From positions 62,001-126,000 of the forward strand of contig ONDS01000007.1 of the NCBI GenBank assembly GCA_900316685.1: a DNA stretch of 64,000 nt, given 5' to 3'. Both the position numbers and the translations under genes were made by a program. Positions 53,546 through 60,906 of the stretch are shown in pieces. Position 1 is the first letter of the stretch. Each line of letters starts with the position of its first letter. Source of the stretch: an uncultured Prevotellaceae bacterium (GTDB taxonomy: Bacteria > Bacteroidota > Bacteroidia > Bacteroidales > Bacteroidaceae). A model generated the notes under the pieces. It made no database searches. It was not told where the DNA came from and saw only the letters and a program-made list of their open reading frames with translations.

Positions 53546-55621
53546 TCAAAAATCGATGTCGAAGCCGTCGGGCTCCAACTCCCTACGGTCGGATTTGGTC
53601 GATGGGGGCGGGTTCTTCAGGTTGCCGTCCTGGTCGAACATGCCATAGGTGGTGCGCAGCACGATGAACTCGGTACGGCGGTTCAACTGGTTGCACAGTT
53701 CTTGTTTCTCTTCATCGAGCTTGGTGATGAACTCCTCGGTCAGTACATCGCCTTCCTTGAGCCAGTCGAAACGCTCGGCCAATTTCTTGCGGATGGTCTT
53801 GGGCTTCTCCTTGCCATAACCCACGGGGGTGAGACGGTCGCTGCTGATGCCGTGGCTGATGAGATAGTCGACCACCGACTCGGCACGGCGCTGCGACAAA
53901 CGCTGGTTGTAAGCGGCACTGCCTTTGTAGTCGCAGTGCGCACTCAGTTCGATGGTCACGTTGGGGTTCTGTTCCAGCAACTTCACCAGGTCGTCGAGGG
54001 CGGCGGTCGACTCGGGGCGGAGCGTGGCCTTATCGAAATCGTAGAAGATATTGTCGATCATCACGGGCACGGAGATACTCGCCAAGGGGAATTGCAGCAC
54101 ATGCTCCTCCGACTCCTGCGTGGGCACCACGTGCAACTCTTCCTTGTGGTTGAGGAACCCTTGGCAGGTGGCCATCAGAATGTAGTTCACACCGGGAGTC
54201 AACACTTGTTCAAACGAACCGTCACCCTTCACCGAGAGCTTCAGGTTGGTGCCATCGTCGCCCACCATATACACCTGCGCGGCGGGCAACTCATAGCCGT
54301 CTTGTTCATACACCCAGCCCTTCACGGTCTGGATAATCTCTGGTTTCTCGAAACTGTAGATATGGTCCCAACCGCGACCGTCGCCTCGGTTCGAACTGAA
54401 ATAACCGCGGTTGTGTGGACCCTCGAAGGTCATGCCGAAATCGTCGCCCGACGAGTTCAGGGGGTAGCCGGGATGCTCCATGTGCCAACGGCGGTCGTTG
54501 CCCACCTTGGCGATGAAGATGTCAAGGCCGCCCAAACCGGGATGGCCGTTGGAGGAGAAGTAAAGGTCGCCGTTGGGGCGGAACGTGGGAAACATCTCGT
54601 CGCCGGGGGTGTTGATGGGGGTACCTACATTCTCCACACCGCCCAGACCGGCGCTGGTCAGTCGTACACGCCAGATATCGAGACCTCCCTGGCCACCGGG
54701 CATGTCGCTCACGAAATAGAGCCAACGACCGTCGGGCGAGATGGCGGGGTGGGCGAAGCTCGATAGGGTGTCCTTCGACAACTCCAATACCTGTGGCTTG
54801 CCCCAGGCGGCATCGCTGCGGCTTGAAGTCATGATCTTGGCATAACGGGGGTATTGGGCGTCGGTCACACATTGCGTGAGATACATCTCTCTACCGTCGA
54901 CGGAGAAACAACAGGCTCCTTCGTCGAACTCGCTGTTCAAACCGCTGCTCACGGCCTCAGGACGACTCCATTTGCCTTTGTCGTCCTTCTGCGACATGAA
55001 GATGTCGGCGGGCTTGGTGCCCGTGATACCGCTCAGCTCATCACCTTGCGCCTCGTTGCGCGTCGAGGTGAAATAGAGTTGCTCGTACTGGTCACCGAAG
55101 AGCATCGGCGAGTATTCGGCCCTGCGCGAATTGAACAGCTCCATTTTCTTCACGGTATAGCGTGAGCCTTCTTTCTTCCATTCGGGGGCGTGAAGGGCGG
55201 CGGTCAGTCCTTCGCGGGCCAGACGGTTGTCGGGCATGGAGTCGAGGGCTTGACGGAATTCCTGGGCGGCTTCCTTGTAGCTGCCGTTCTTGAGCAACTG
55301 GCGGGCGATGGAGAGGTGGGTCTCGCCATCGTCTTGCTTGTAACGTATCACGTTGCGATAGGCGGCGATGGCTTTCTGCGTGGCGTTGATGCGCTCATAG
55401 CAATAAGCCATCTTGCGGGATATCTGTCCGCGCCGGGCCCGCTCTTTCGGTGGCGTCTTCGAATAGGCCCGTTTAAATTCGTTGCCGGCATCGTAATACT
55501 CTCCCAAGGCGAGATATTTCTCACCTCGTTTGAGATTGCGGTCGGCACTGCACGAACTGATGAGGGTGACCATGGCCACCAACATCATCACGAGATATGT
55601 CTTTTCTTTTTTTCGAATCAT
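53546..55621 (-). CDS. PorE-like type IX secretion lipoprotein (TPR, propeller, OmpA)
   Basis: 691 residues. A lipoprotein leader (VTLISSC, Cys24) is followed by TPR repeats (ALGEYYDAGNEFKRAYSKTP, KNGSYKEAAQEFRQAL). A PD40-type beta-propeller follows (PAISPDGRWLYFVSDMPGG, TFRPNGDLYFSSNGHPGLGG, GYFSSNRGDGRGWDHIY), then a carboxypeptidase-regulatory-like domain (VKGWVYEQDGYELPAAQVYM) and an OmpA-like peptidoglycan-binding domain (FYDFDKATLRPESTAALDDL, NQRLSQRRAESVVDYL). This four-part order is that of PorE (PG1058), the periplasmic T9SS component, and T9SS-like tails occur in this window. ATG 55621 is preferred to the TTG at 55633. Other OmpA-propeller proteins share parts of this design. Confidence 0.8.
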   Translation of the reverse strand: MIRKKEKTYLVMMLVAMVTLISSCSADRNLKRGEKYLALGEYYDAGNEFKRAYSKTPPKERARRGQISRKMAYCYERINATQKAIAAYRNVIRYKQDDGETHLSIARQLLKNGSYKEAAQEFRQALDSMPDNRLAREGLTAALHAPEWKKEGSRYTVKKMELFNSRRAEYSPMLFGDQYEQLYFTSTRNEAQGDELSGITGTKPADIFMSQKDDKGKWSRPEAVSSGLNSEFDEGACCFSVDGREMYLTQCVTDAQYPRYAKIMTSSRSDAAWGKPQVLELSKDTLSSFAHPAISPDGRWLYFVSDMPGGQGGLDIWRVRLTSAGLGGVENVGTPINTPGDEMFPTFRPNGDLYFSSNGHPGLGGLDIFIAKVGNDRRWHMEHPGYPLNSSGDDFGMTFEGPHNRGYFSSNRGDGRGWDHIYSFEKPEIIQTVKGWVYEQDGYELPAAQVYMVGDDGTNLKLSVKGDGSFEQVLTPGVNYILMATCQGFLNHKEELHVVPTQESEEHVLQFPLASISVPVMIDNIFYDFDKATLRPESTAALDDLVKLLEQNPNVTIELSAHCDYKGSAAYNQRLSQRRAESVVDYLISHGISSDRLTPVGYGKEKPKTIRKKLAERFDWLKEGDVLTEEFITKLDEEKQELCNQLNRRTEFIVLRTTYGMFDQDGNLKNPPPSTKSDRRELEPDGFDIDF

Positions 55622-55650
55622 ATTATACCCCAACTAATCTTTCTCTTCTC

Positions 55651-55706
55651 CTTGTGCCTTGCTCCTTGCTCCTTGCTCCTTGCCCCTTGCTCCTTGCCCC
55701 TTGCTC
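55651..55706. repeat. Heptanucleotide array CTTGCYC
   Basis: Eight units (first CTTGTGC, then CTTGCTC or CTTGCCC) lie upstream of the PorE-like gene. It is the same word family as the in-gene array 3 kb away at 52457. Confidence 0.95.
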
Positions 55707-55746
55707 CTAATAATAACGAACTAATCCTCGCTTTATTGTATCATCC

Positions 55747-57090
55747 TCACCAACCGCCGCTCGAACCGCCACCGTCGTAACTGTCGTCGCCGCCATAACT
55801 GCCGCCGTCGCTATCATAGTCATAACTGGAGGAACTGGAGTAGTCATCATCGTCGGTGTAATCATAATCATCACTGTAACTGCCTACGTAGGCTCCACTG
55901 GCATAGTAGAGCTCGTCTTTCTTTTTCTTCTTATATATCCAATAGAGCAGGGCTGCCAGCAAAAGGCTGATGATGGTGCCTATGGCTCCAGCTCGATGTG
56001 CCTCTTCCGGTGTCAATTCTTCGGTACCGGCGACACGCGAGATGGGGGGCTGACTGACCACACCCTGGCGTGCCAGGTCCTCATATTCCTGAAGCGTGGT
56101 GCTGTCGCCGTCCAGATGGGGGAAGCCATCGGCCATGGTGTAATAGAGGGCTTGGGCGGTGCGTATCACGGCGGCGGCGGTGTTGCCGGCTTTCATGTTG
56201 GGGATGATGAACTGTTGGGCGATGCGGTTGCATTGCAAATCGGTGAGCACGCCCTGCACTCCTTGCGACGTGGCGATGGTGTATTTCCTGTCGCCCACGG
56301 CGATGACCACGGTCACTCCCTTATGCTCGTCGGCGGTGCTGATGCCGTATTTCCTGCCTAAGTCGACGGCGAAACGGTAGGTGTCTTTGTCTTTCACATG
56401 GCCCACCAGGATGAAGGCCGACTGGGTGTGCTGCTGATGCTCCAACAGATAGAGGAAACTGTCGGCAAACTGTTTCTGGGCGATACTCAGATAACCGTCG
56501 GGGTCGCTCACATACTCGTTCTTGTGCTCAAGGTGTGCCATCGGCACATCGTCGATGGTCCATATCTTTCCGGCATGGGGACGTACCTGTTCCCTGACGA
56601 TGGTGCTGTCGGTATTGGAGATGAAACGGGTGGGGCCTGATGTCGCTGCATCTTTGTCTTCACCTAAGTCAAAGAGCAGGCCGAGACTGCCTAATAGAAG
56701 AAAACCAACGATAAAAGTGGCGCATCCCAAACCGGAATGCATATTTTTCTTTCTCCTTTTGAAACGTGTACGCCGATGGGGCGGCTGCACTCCTGAAGTG
56801 GGTGGCTGCGATCCTGAGTCTCTGAGCTGCTGTACCTGCGAGGTGCCTGCCTGTGATTGCAGGAAGGCTTGCTGTGCTTCTTTGTATGCTTTCTCATAAG
56901 CTTCCTGGTAGGCCTGTTGGTAGGCATCGCCCTGTTGTTGGGAATAGGGCGGCGGACCGCTGGACGGCAAGCCATGCGGCTGTCCTTGCGGATTGTATGG
57001 TGGCTGTCCTTGCGGATGGTATGGTGGTTGTCCTTGCGGATTGTATGGTGGTTGTCCTTGCGGATGGTATGGTGGTGGTGTCTTTGGCAT
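55747..57090 (-). CDS. TPM-domain (YgcG-like) membrane protein with Pro/Gln repeats
   Basis: 447 residues. The N-terminal cytoplasmic repeats PPYHPQGQ/PPYNPQGQ (four copies, 24-bp units) lead into a Gln/Ala helix (QQAYQEAYEKAYKEAQQAF). Then come a basic stretch, a transmembrane helix (GCATFIVGFLLLGSLGLLFD), a TPM domain of about 150 residues (GYLSIAQKQFADSFLYLLE, GVTVVIAVGDRKYTIATSQG) and a second helix (AIGTIISLLLAALLYWIY). The tail is acidic, serine- and glycine-rich, ending DGGGSSGGW. TPM proteins occur in photosystem repair and, in bacteria, as membrane proteins of poorly known role; some have phosphatase activity. Function here is open. Confidence 0.87.
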   Translation of the reverse strand: MPKTPPPYHPQGQPPYNPQGQPPYHPQGQPPYNPQGQPHGLPSSGPPPYSQQQGDAYQQAYQEAYEKAYKEAQQAFLQSQAGTSQVQQLRDSGSQPPTSGVQPPHRRTRFKRRKKNMHSGLGCATFIVGFLLLGSLGLLFDLGEDKDAATSGPTRFISNTDSTIVREQVRPHAGKIWTIDDVPMAHLEHKNEYVSDPDGYLSIAQKQFADSFLYLLEHQQHTQSAFILVGHVKDKDTYRFAVDLGRKYGISTADEHKGVTVVIAVGDRKYTIATSQGVQGVLTDLQCNRIAQQFIIPNMKAGNTAAAVIRTAQALYYTMADGFPHLDGDSTTLQEYEDLARQGVVSQPPISRVAGTEELTPEEAHRAGAIGTIISLLLAALLYWIYKKKKKDELYYASGAYVGSYSDDYDYTDDDDYSSSSSYDYDSDGGSYGGDDSYDGGGSSGGW

Positions 57091-57141
57091 AACTCTTATC
57101 TCAAGTTCTTTTTGTTGTTCTCTACTATTGACATCTATCTC

Positions 57142-57258
57142 CTATAGTTTCTATAGTTTCTATAGTTTCTATAGTTTCTATAGTTTCTATAGCTCCTATA
57201 GCTTCTATAGCTTCTATAGCTTCTATAGCCTCTATAGTCTCTATAGCCCCTATATCTT
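57142..57258. repeat. 9-bp tandem array CTATAGYYY
   Basis: Thirteen 9-bp units start CTATAG (last CTATAT) with three variable pyrimidines: TTT in the first five, then CTC, CTT, CCT, TCT and CCC. It lies between topB (stop at 57262) and the TPM gene. CTATAG is itself a palindrome. Confidence 0.95.
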
Positions 57259-57261
57259 CTC

Positions 57262-59325
57262 CTAATCAAATGGTATCCTATACTGGCAACCGTTGCGCCA
57301 GTTCGAACAGCCATAAGCCGTGCGGCCCTTGATGAGTGTACCTTGTCCACAGAGCGGACAAGGTGTGCCTATAAGGGCGTCGGAGGGCGCAGGTGTCGTT
57401 GTAGCGGGTGGGGTGGCAGTTTTCGGAGCGGTCGTCTTCTTCCTCGGGGTGCGCGGCTTGGAGGGCTTGTTGCCTTCGGTGGTTTTGGCGGCGGGTTTCT
57501 TCTTGGCCTTCAGGTCTTCTTCCTGCAACACGGTGATGCGGCGATTGGTGGGGTCGGTCATCACTTGATGCACAATGGCGCTCACCTGCTCTTTCAGTTC
57601 GTTGATGAACTGTCCGGCATCGTATTTCTTCTGTTCTATCTCGCGCAACTTCTTTTCCCATATTCCGGTCAACTCGCAACTCTTCAGCAAATCTTCGCGG
57701 ATGAGGTCTATCAGTTCGATGCCGGTCACCGTGGCTACGATGTTCTTCTTCTCCCTGCGGATATAATGACGCTTGAAAAGGGTCTCGATGATGCTGGCGC
57801 GCGACGAGGGACGACCGATGCCGTTCTCTTTCATCGCGGCACGCAACTCCTCGTCGTCGACAAATCGTCCGGCGGTTTCCATGGCCTGTAGCAGTGTGGC
57901 CTCGGTATAGTGCTTGGGGGGGGTGGTCATCTTCTCGGTCAGCGTGGGTTCATGCGGTCCGCTCTCGCCCTTGGTGAAGGGGGGGAGGATTCGCTCCTCG
58001 TCTTTCTTCTTGGCCTCGTCGTCATCACCTTGGCTTACGTCCTTGGCGTAGACGGCACGCCATCCGGCATCAAGTATCTGCTTGCCGCTGACCTTGAACT
58101 CGGTGTTCTCCACTTGACCGACAACGGTGGTGGTGGCGAACTTACAGGGAGGGTAGAACACACTGATGAAGCGGCGGGCCACAAGGTCGTATACGTGGCG
58201 CTCCATGTCGGTCAGGCCTGTGGCGGCCACTCCGGTGGGGATGATGGCGTGGTGGTCGGTCACCTTCGAGGTGTCGAACACTTTCTTGCTCTTGGGTAGG
58301 GGAGCACCGAGCAATGGGGCGACAAGGGCTTCGTAGCCGCGCAGCCCTTTCAGGATGCCGGGACATTTGGGATAGATGTCGTCACTCAGGTATTGGGTGT
58401 CGACGCGGGGATAGGTGGTCAGCTTGCGCTCGTAGAGCGACTGGATCGTGTTGAGCGTGAATTCGGCACTCATGCCGAACTTCTTGTTGCAGTCTACCTG
58501 CAAGCTGGTCAGGTCGTAAAGACGGGGTGGCGCTTCCGTTCCGTTCTTCTTCTGCACGTCGGTCACGGTGAAGGGCTTGCCGGCGATGGTGGCGAACATG
58601 CGCTCGCCTTCTTCTTTTACCGAGAAACGACCTTTGGTGGCGGTGAACACGGTGTCGCGGTAACGTGTAGCCAACACCCAGTAGGGCTCGGGCGTGAAAC
58701 TGTCTATCTCCTTCTGGCGTTTCACGATGAGTGCGAGGGTGGGGGTCTGCACACGGCCGATGCTCAGCACCTGACGGTTCTGGCCGTAACGGAGGGTGTA
58801 CAGACGCGTGGCGTTCATACCCAATAGCCAATCGCCGATGGCACGGCTCAAACCGGCAAGGTAAAGCGATTGGTACTCGCTCTGGTCTTTCAGACGCTGG
58901 AATCCCTCGCGGATGGCTTCATCGGTCATCGACGATATCCACAGACGCTTCACAGGACAGGTGACCTTGGCTTTTTGCATCACCCAGCGCTGTATAAGCT
59001 CACCCTCCTGGCCGGCATCACCGCAGTTCACTATGCTGTCGGCATTCGACATCAACTGTTCGATGACGGCGAATTGGCGTTTGATGCCGTCGTCTTCTAT
59101 CAACTTGATACCGAAGCGTGGGGGAATCATGGGCAATGAGGTCAGCGTCCAACGTTTCCAGGCGTCGGTATAGTCATGGGGCTCCTTCAGGGTGCACAGA
59201 TGACCGAACGTCCAGGTCACCTGGTAACCGTTGCCTTCCATGTATCCGCTCTTCTGACTCGTCGCACCTATAATCCTGGCGATGTCGCGAGCCACACTCG
59301 GCTTCTCTGCGATACAAACAATCAT
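57262..59325 (-). CDS. topB: DNA topoisomerase III
   Basis: 687 residues. Type IA topoisomerase that decatenates single-strand links. The Toprim domain shows MIVCIAEKPSVARDIARIIG and NCGDAGQEGELIQRWV. The active-site Tyr is in KLTTYPRVDTQYLSDD near residue 304. NGIGRPSSRASIIETLFKR follows; the C-terminus has a Lys/Pro-rich linker and a four-cysteine zinc ribbon (TPCPLCGQG, YGCSNWRNGC). Chromosomal-type length. It starts 9 bases after the phosphatase stop, so the two are co-transcribed. Confidence 0.95.
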   Translation of the reverse strand: MIVCIAEKPSVARDIARIIGATSQKSGYMEGNGYQVTWTFGHLCTLKEPHDYTDAWKRWTLTSLPMIPPRFGIKLIEDDGIKRQFAVIEQLMSNADSIVNCGDAGQEGELIQRWVMQKAKVTCPVKRLWISSMTDEAIREGFQRLKDQSEYQSLYLAGLSRAIGDWLLGMNATRLYTLRYGQNRQVLSIGRVQTPTLALIVKRQKEIDSFTPEPYWVLATRYRDTVFTATKGRFSVKEEGERMFATIAGKPFTVTDVQKKNGTEAPPRLYDLTSLQVDCNKKFGMSAEFTLNTIQSLYERKLTTYPRVDTQYLSDDIYPKCPGILKGLRGYEALVAPLLGAPLPKSKKVFDTSKVTDHHAIIPTGVAATGLTDMERHVYDLVARRFISVFYPPCKFATTTVVGQVENTEFKVSGKQILDAGWRAVYAKDVSQGDDDEAKKKDEERILPPFTKGESGPHEPTLTEKMTTPPKHYTEATLLQAMETAGRFVDDEELRAAMKENGIGRPSSRASIIETLFKRHYIRREKKNIVATVTGIELIDLIREDLLKSCELTGIWEKKLREIEQKKYDAGQFINELKEQVSAIVHQVMTDPTNRRITVLQEEDLKAKKKPAAKTTEGNKPSKPRTPRKKTTAPKTATPPATTTPAPSDALIGTPCPLCGQGTLIKGRTAYGCSNWRNGCQYRIPFD

Positions 59326-59334
59326 TAGGGCGTA

Positions 59335-60189
59335 TTACCTCCTCAATACTTTGTGTTGACGCTCAATGGTTACGCCCTTTGATGAATCGCTGGAGCGTAC
59401 GCCGTCGGGGCGGTACGAACGGGCGGAGGGCTTCTCCTTGTCGATGATGGTGGCTCTCTGCATGTCTGTGCTTTGTCCTGCCTTTACCAGATATTCCGCC
59501 TGGGCGCGTTTCATCTGCCTGCGAAAGGCATCGCTGCCCTGGAGGGCGCAGTAAGCGATGCTCGCGGCCACACGGCTGGCATCCACGTCGCTCTGCCAGT
59601 GGGCACCTGCTATCACACGGCTCTCTCCGTACATCCAGCCGCGGGCGAAGATGGTGTCGGCACGCATCGGGGCTATCTCAGCCATCAGCAGTGCGCAGGT
59701 CCAACCGCGCATGGTATGGCCGGAGGGATAGCTGCCCTCGCCGCGCAACTCGTCTTCCTCGCCTGTGAGCATGGCATCGTCGAAACGTTCAAAGGGGCGC
59801 TGGCGAAGGTAGTGGGCCTTGGGCTTCACGCGCATGGCGTCGGTCGTGGTCAGGGCCGTTTCCAGCAGGTTCCAAATCTCTGGCGTGCCTTCGCGGGTCA
59901 CCTCCAGCCCGAAAGCTCCGGCAAACTGATGGAAGAGTGCTTCATACGACCATATAGCGTCGCCCTTGGCTATCTCCGCCCTCACAGAGTCGGTGCGTTG
60001 TTGCTTGCCCCAAGAGTAGCGCATCATATCGTTGGCGAACTCGGGACTGTCGAAACTGGGTGGCGGCGGCAGGCACTTGATTAGGTCGGGCATCTCGTCG
60101 ACACTGAAATAAGGAGTCACATTGCCTTGTGCAGCAACGTTTATGGTAGCTATCATGGCGGCTACCACCGTAATAAATATCTTCTTCAT
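59335..60189 (-). CDS. PAP2-family acid phosphatase
   Basis: 284 residues from ATG 60189 (MKKIFITVVAAMIATINVAA signal; ATG 60198 is possible). Periplasmic class A non-specific acid phosphatase. The three PAP2 signatures are present: KPKAHYLRQRP near residue 130, GSYPSGHTMRGW near 156 and ESRVIAGAHWQSDVDASR near 200, with the catalytic histidines in the second and third. It removes phosphate from varied monoesters or lipid phosphates. It is driven by two near-identical promoters in direct repeat (60215-60318). Confidence 0.92.
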   Translation of the reverse strand: MKKIFITVVAAMIATINVAAQGNVTPYFSVDEMPDLIKCLPPPPSFDSPEFANDMMRYSWGKQQRTDSVRAEIAKGDAIWSYEALFHQFAGAFGLEVTREGTPEIWNLLETALTTTDAMRVKPKAHYLRQRPFERFDDAMLTGEEDELRGEGSYPSGHTMRGWTCALLMAEIAPMRADTIFARGWMYGESRVIAGAHWQSDVDASRVAASIAYCALQGSDAFRRQMKRAQAEYLVKAGQSTDMQRATIIDKEKPSARSYRPDGVRSSDSSKGVTIERQHKVLRR

Positions 60190-60214
60190 GATGTGCATTT
60201 CTTTTTTTGCGTTG

Positions 60215-60245
60215 CAAAGTTACGGAAAATCGAGTGGAGAACAAA
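60215..60245 (-). promoter_or_regulatory. Promoter P1 of the phosphatase-topB transcript
   Basis: On the minus strand TTTG (60242-60245), exactly 19 bases, TAACTTTG (60215-60222): full consensus. It lies within the first of two direct repeats. Confidence 0.82.
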
Positions 60246-60357
60246 ATGAACTTGTTCATTTTTTATCCCGAGATGTAGTAACTTATCCAAAGTTACGGAA
60301 AATCGAGTGGAGAACAAAACGAACCCGTTCATTTTTTATCCCGAGATGTAGTAACTT
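60216..60357. repeat. Two 66-bp direct repeats, each with a promoter
   Basis: Copy 1 is about 60219-60284 and copy 2 about 60292-60357. They are identical except around a GAAC-NN-GTTC palindrome, where the two centre bases and a neighbour differ (GAACTTGTTC against GAACCCGTTC). Each contains a full TTTG-N19-TAACTTTG promoter on the minus strand. Confidence 0.9.
60288..60318 (-). promoter_or_regulatory. Promoter P2 of the phosphatase-topB transcript
   Basis: CAAA at 60315-60318 and CAAAGTTA at 60288-60295 read on the minus strand as TTTG-N19-TAACTTTG, 73 bases upstream of P1. Confidence 0.75.
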
Positions 60358-60432
60358 TTCTTTTTCATCACGAACTATCTCCCCCTCAATTTGCGACTAT
60401 CGTAGTTTTTCCACCCCCGTTCGCTATATTTT

Positions 60433-60465
60433 TTTGATGATTCTTCAGTTTTTTTCGTATATTTG
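60433..60465 (+). promoter_or_regulatory. Promoter of the secreted gene pair
   Basis: TTTG at 60433-60436, 21-base spacer, TATATTTG at 60458-60465, 30 bases before the ATG at 60496. Confidence 0.7.
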
Positions 60466-60495
60466 CCGACAGATGATAACAAAGCGTCAATAAAT

Positions 60496-60906
60496 ATGAG
60501 AAAATCGATTCTTTTATCCTTATTCCTGGCCTTGGCTTCAATGATGTACGCCGATGATTATACATATCCGTACCTGGTGTTCACCAATAGCCAAGGACAG
60601 CAAACTGCCATCGCAGTCGATGGCTTGGAAATCACAATCTCTGATGGCAACCTGTTGGCTACCAATGCCGAGGGAACGACTACCTTGTCGTTGGCCGACC
60701 TGGCATCGATGCAGTTCACGGAAACAGCCGACACGAGCACGGGCATCGACGAACTCAATACTGCCGAACTGCCCGTAACCGTCTATTCGCTTTCTGGCAT
60801 CGAAGTGGGAACGTTCGACAACGTGAAAATGGCGCAACAGCGTCTCCAGCAAGGTGTCTATATCGTTAAGCAAAATGGTAAAACCGCTAAATTCTGTGTG
60901 AGATGA
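60496..60906 (+). CDS. Small secreted protein with T9SS-like C-terminal domain
   Basis: 136 residues. Signal peptide MRKSILLSLFLALASMMYAD, a single short beta domain (YLVFTNSQGQQTAIAVDG, LSLADLASMQFT), then a tail resembling a type A sorting domain (VYSLSGIEVGTF, LQQGVYIVKQNGKTAKF). It is little more than a leader plus sorting signal. ATG 60496 begins the leader; the frame extends upstream only by alternative starts. Its stop overlaps the next gene start (ATGA), so the two are co-translated. Function unknown. Confidence 0.85.
   Translation: MRKSILLSLFLALASMMYADDYTYPYLVFTNSQGQQTAIAVDGLEITISDGNLLATNAEGTTTLSLADLASMQFTETADTSTGIDELNTAELPVTVYSLSGIEVGTFDNVKMAQQRLQQGVYIVKQNGKTAKFCVR

Noticed and set aside
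53270-54766. 498-codon open frame antisense to the PorE-like gene
   Set aside because: Shadow of a GC-rich coding strand; the opposite strand has lipobox, TPR, propeller and OmpA motifs.
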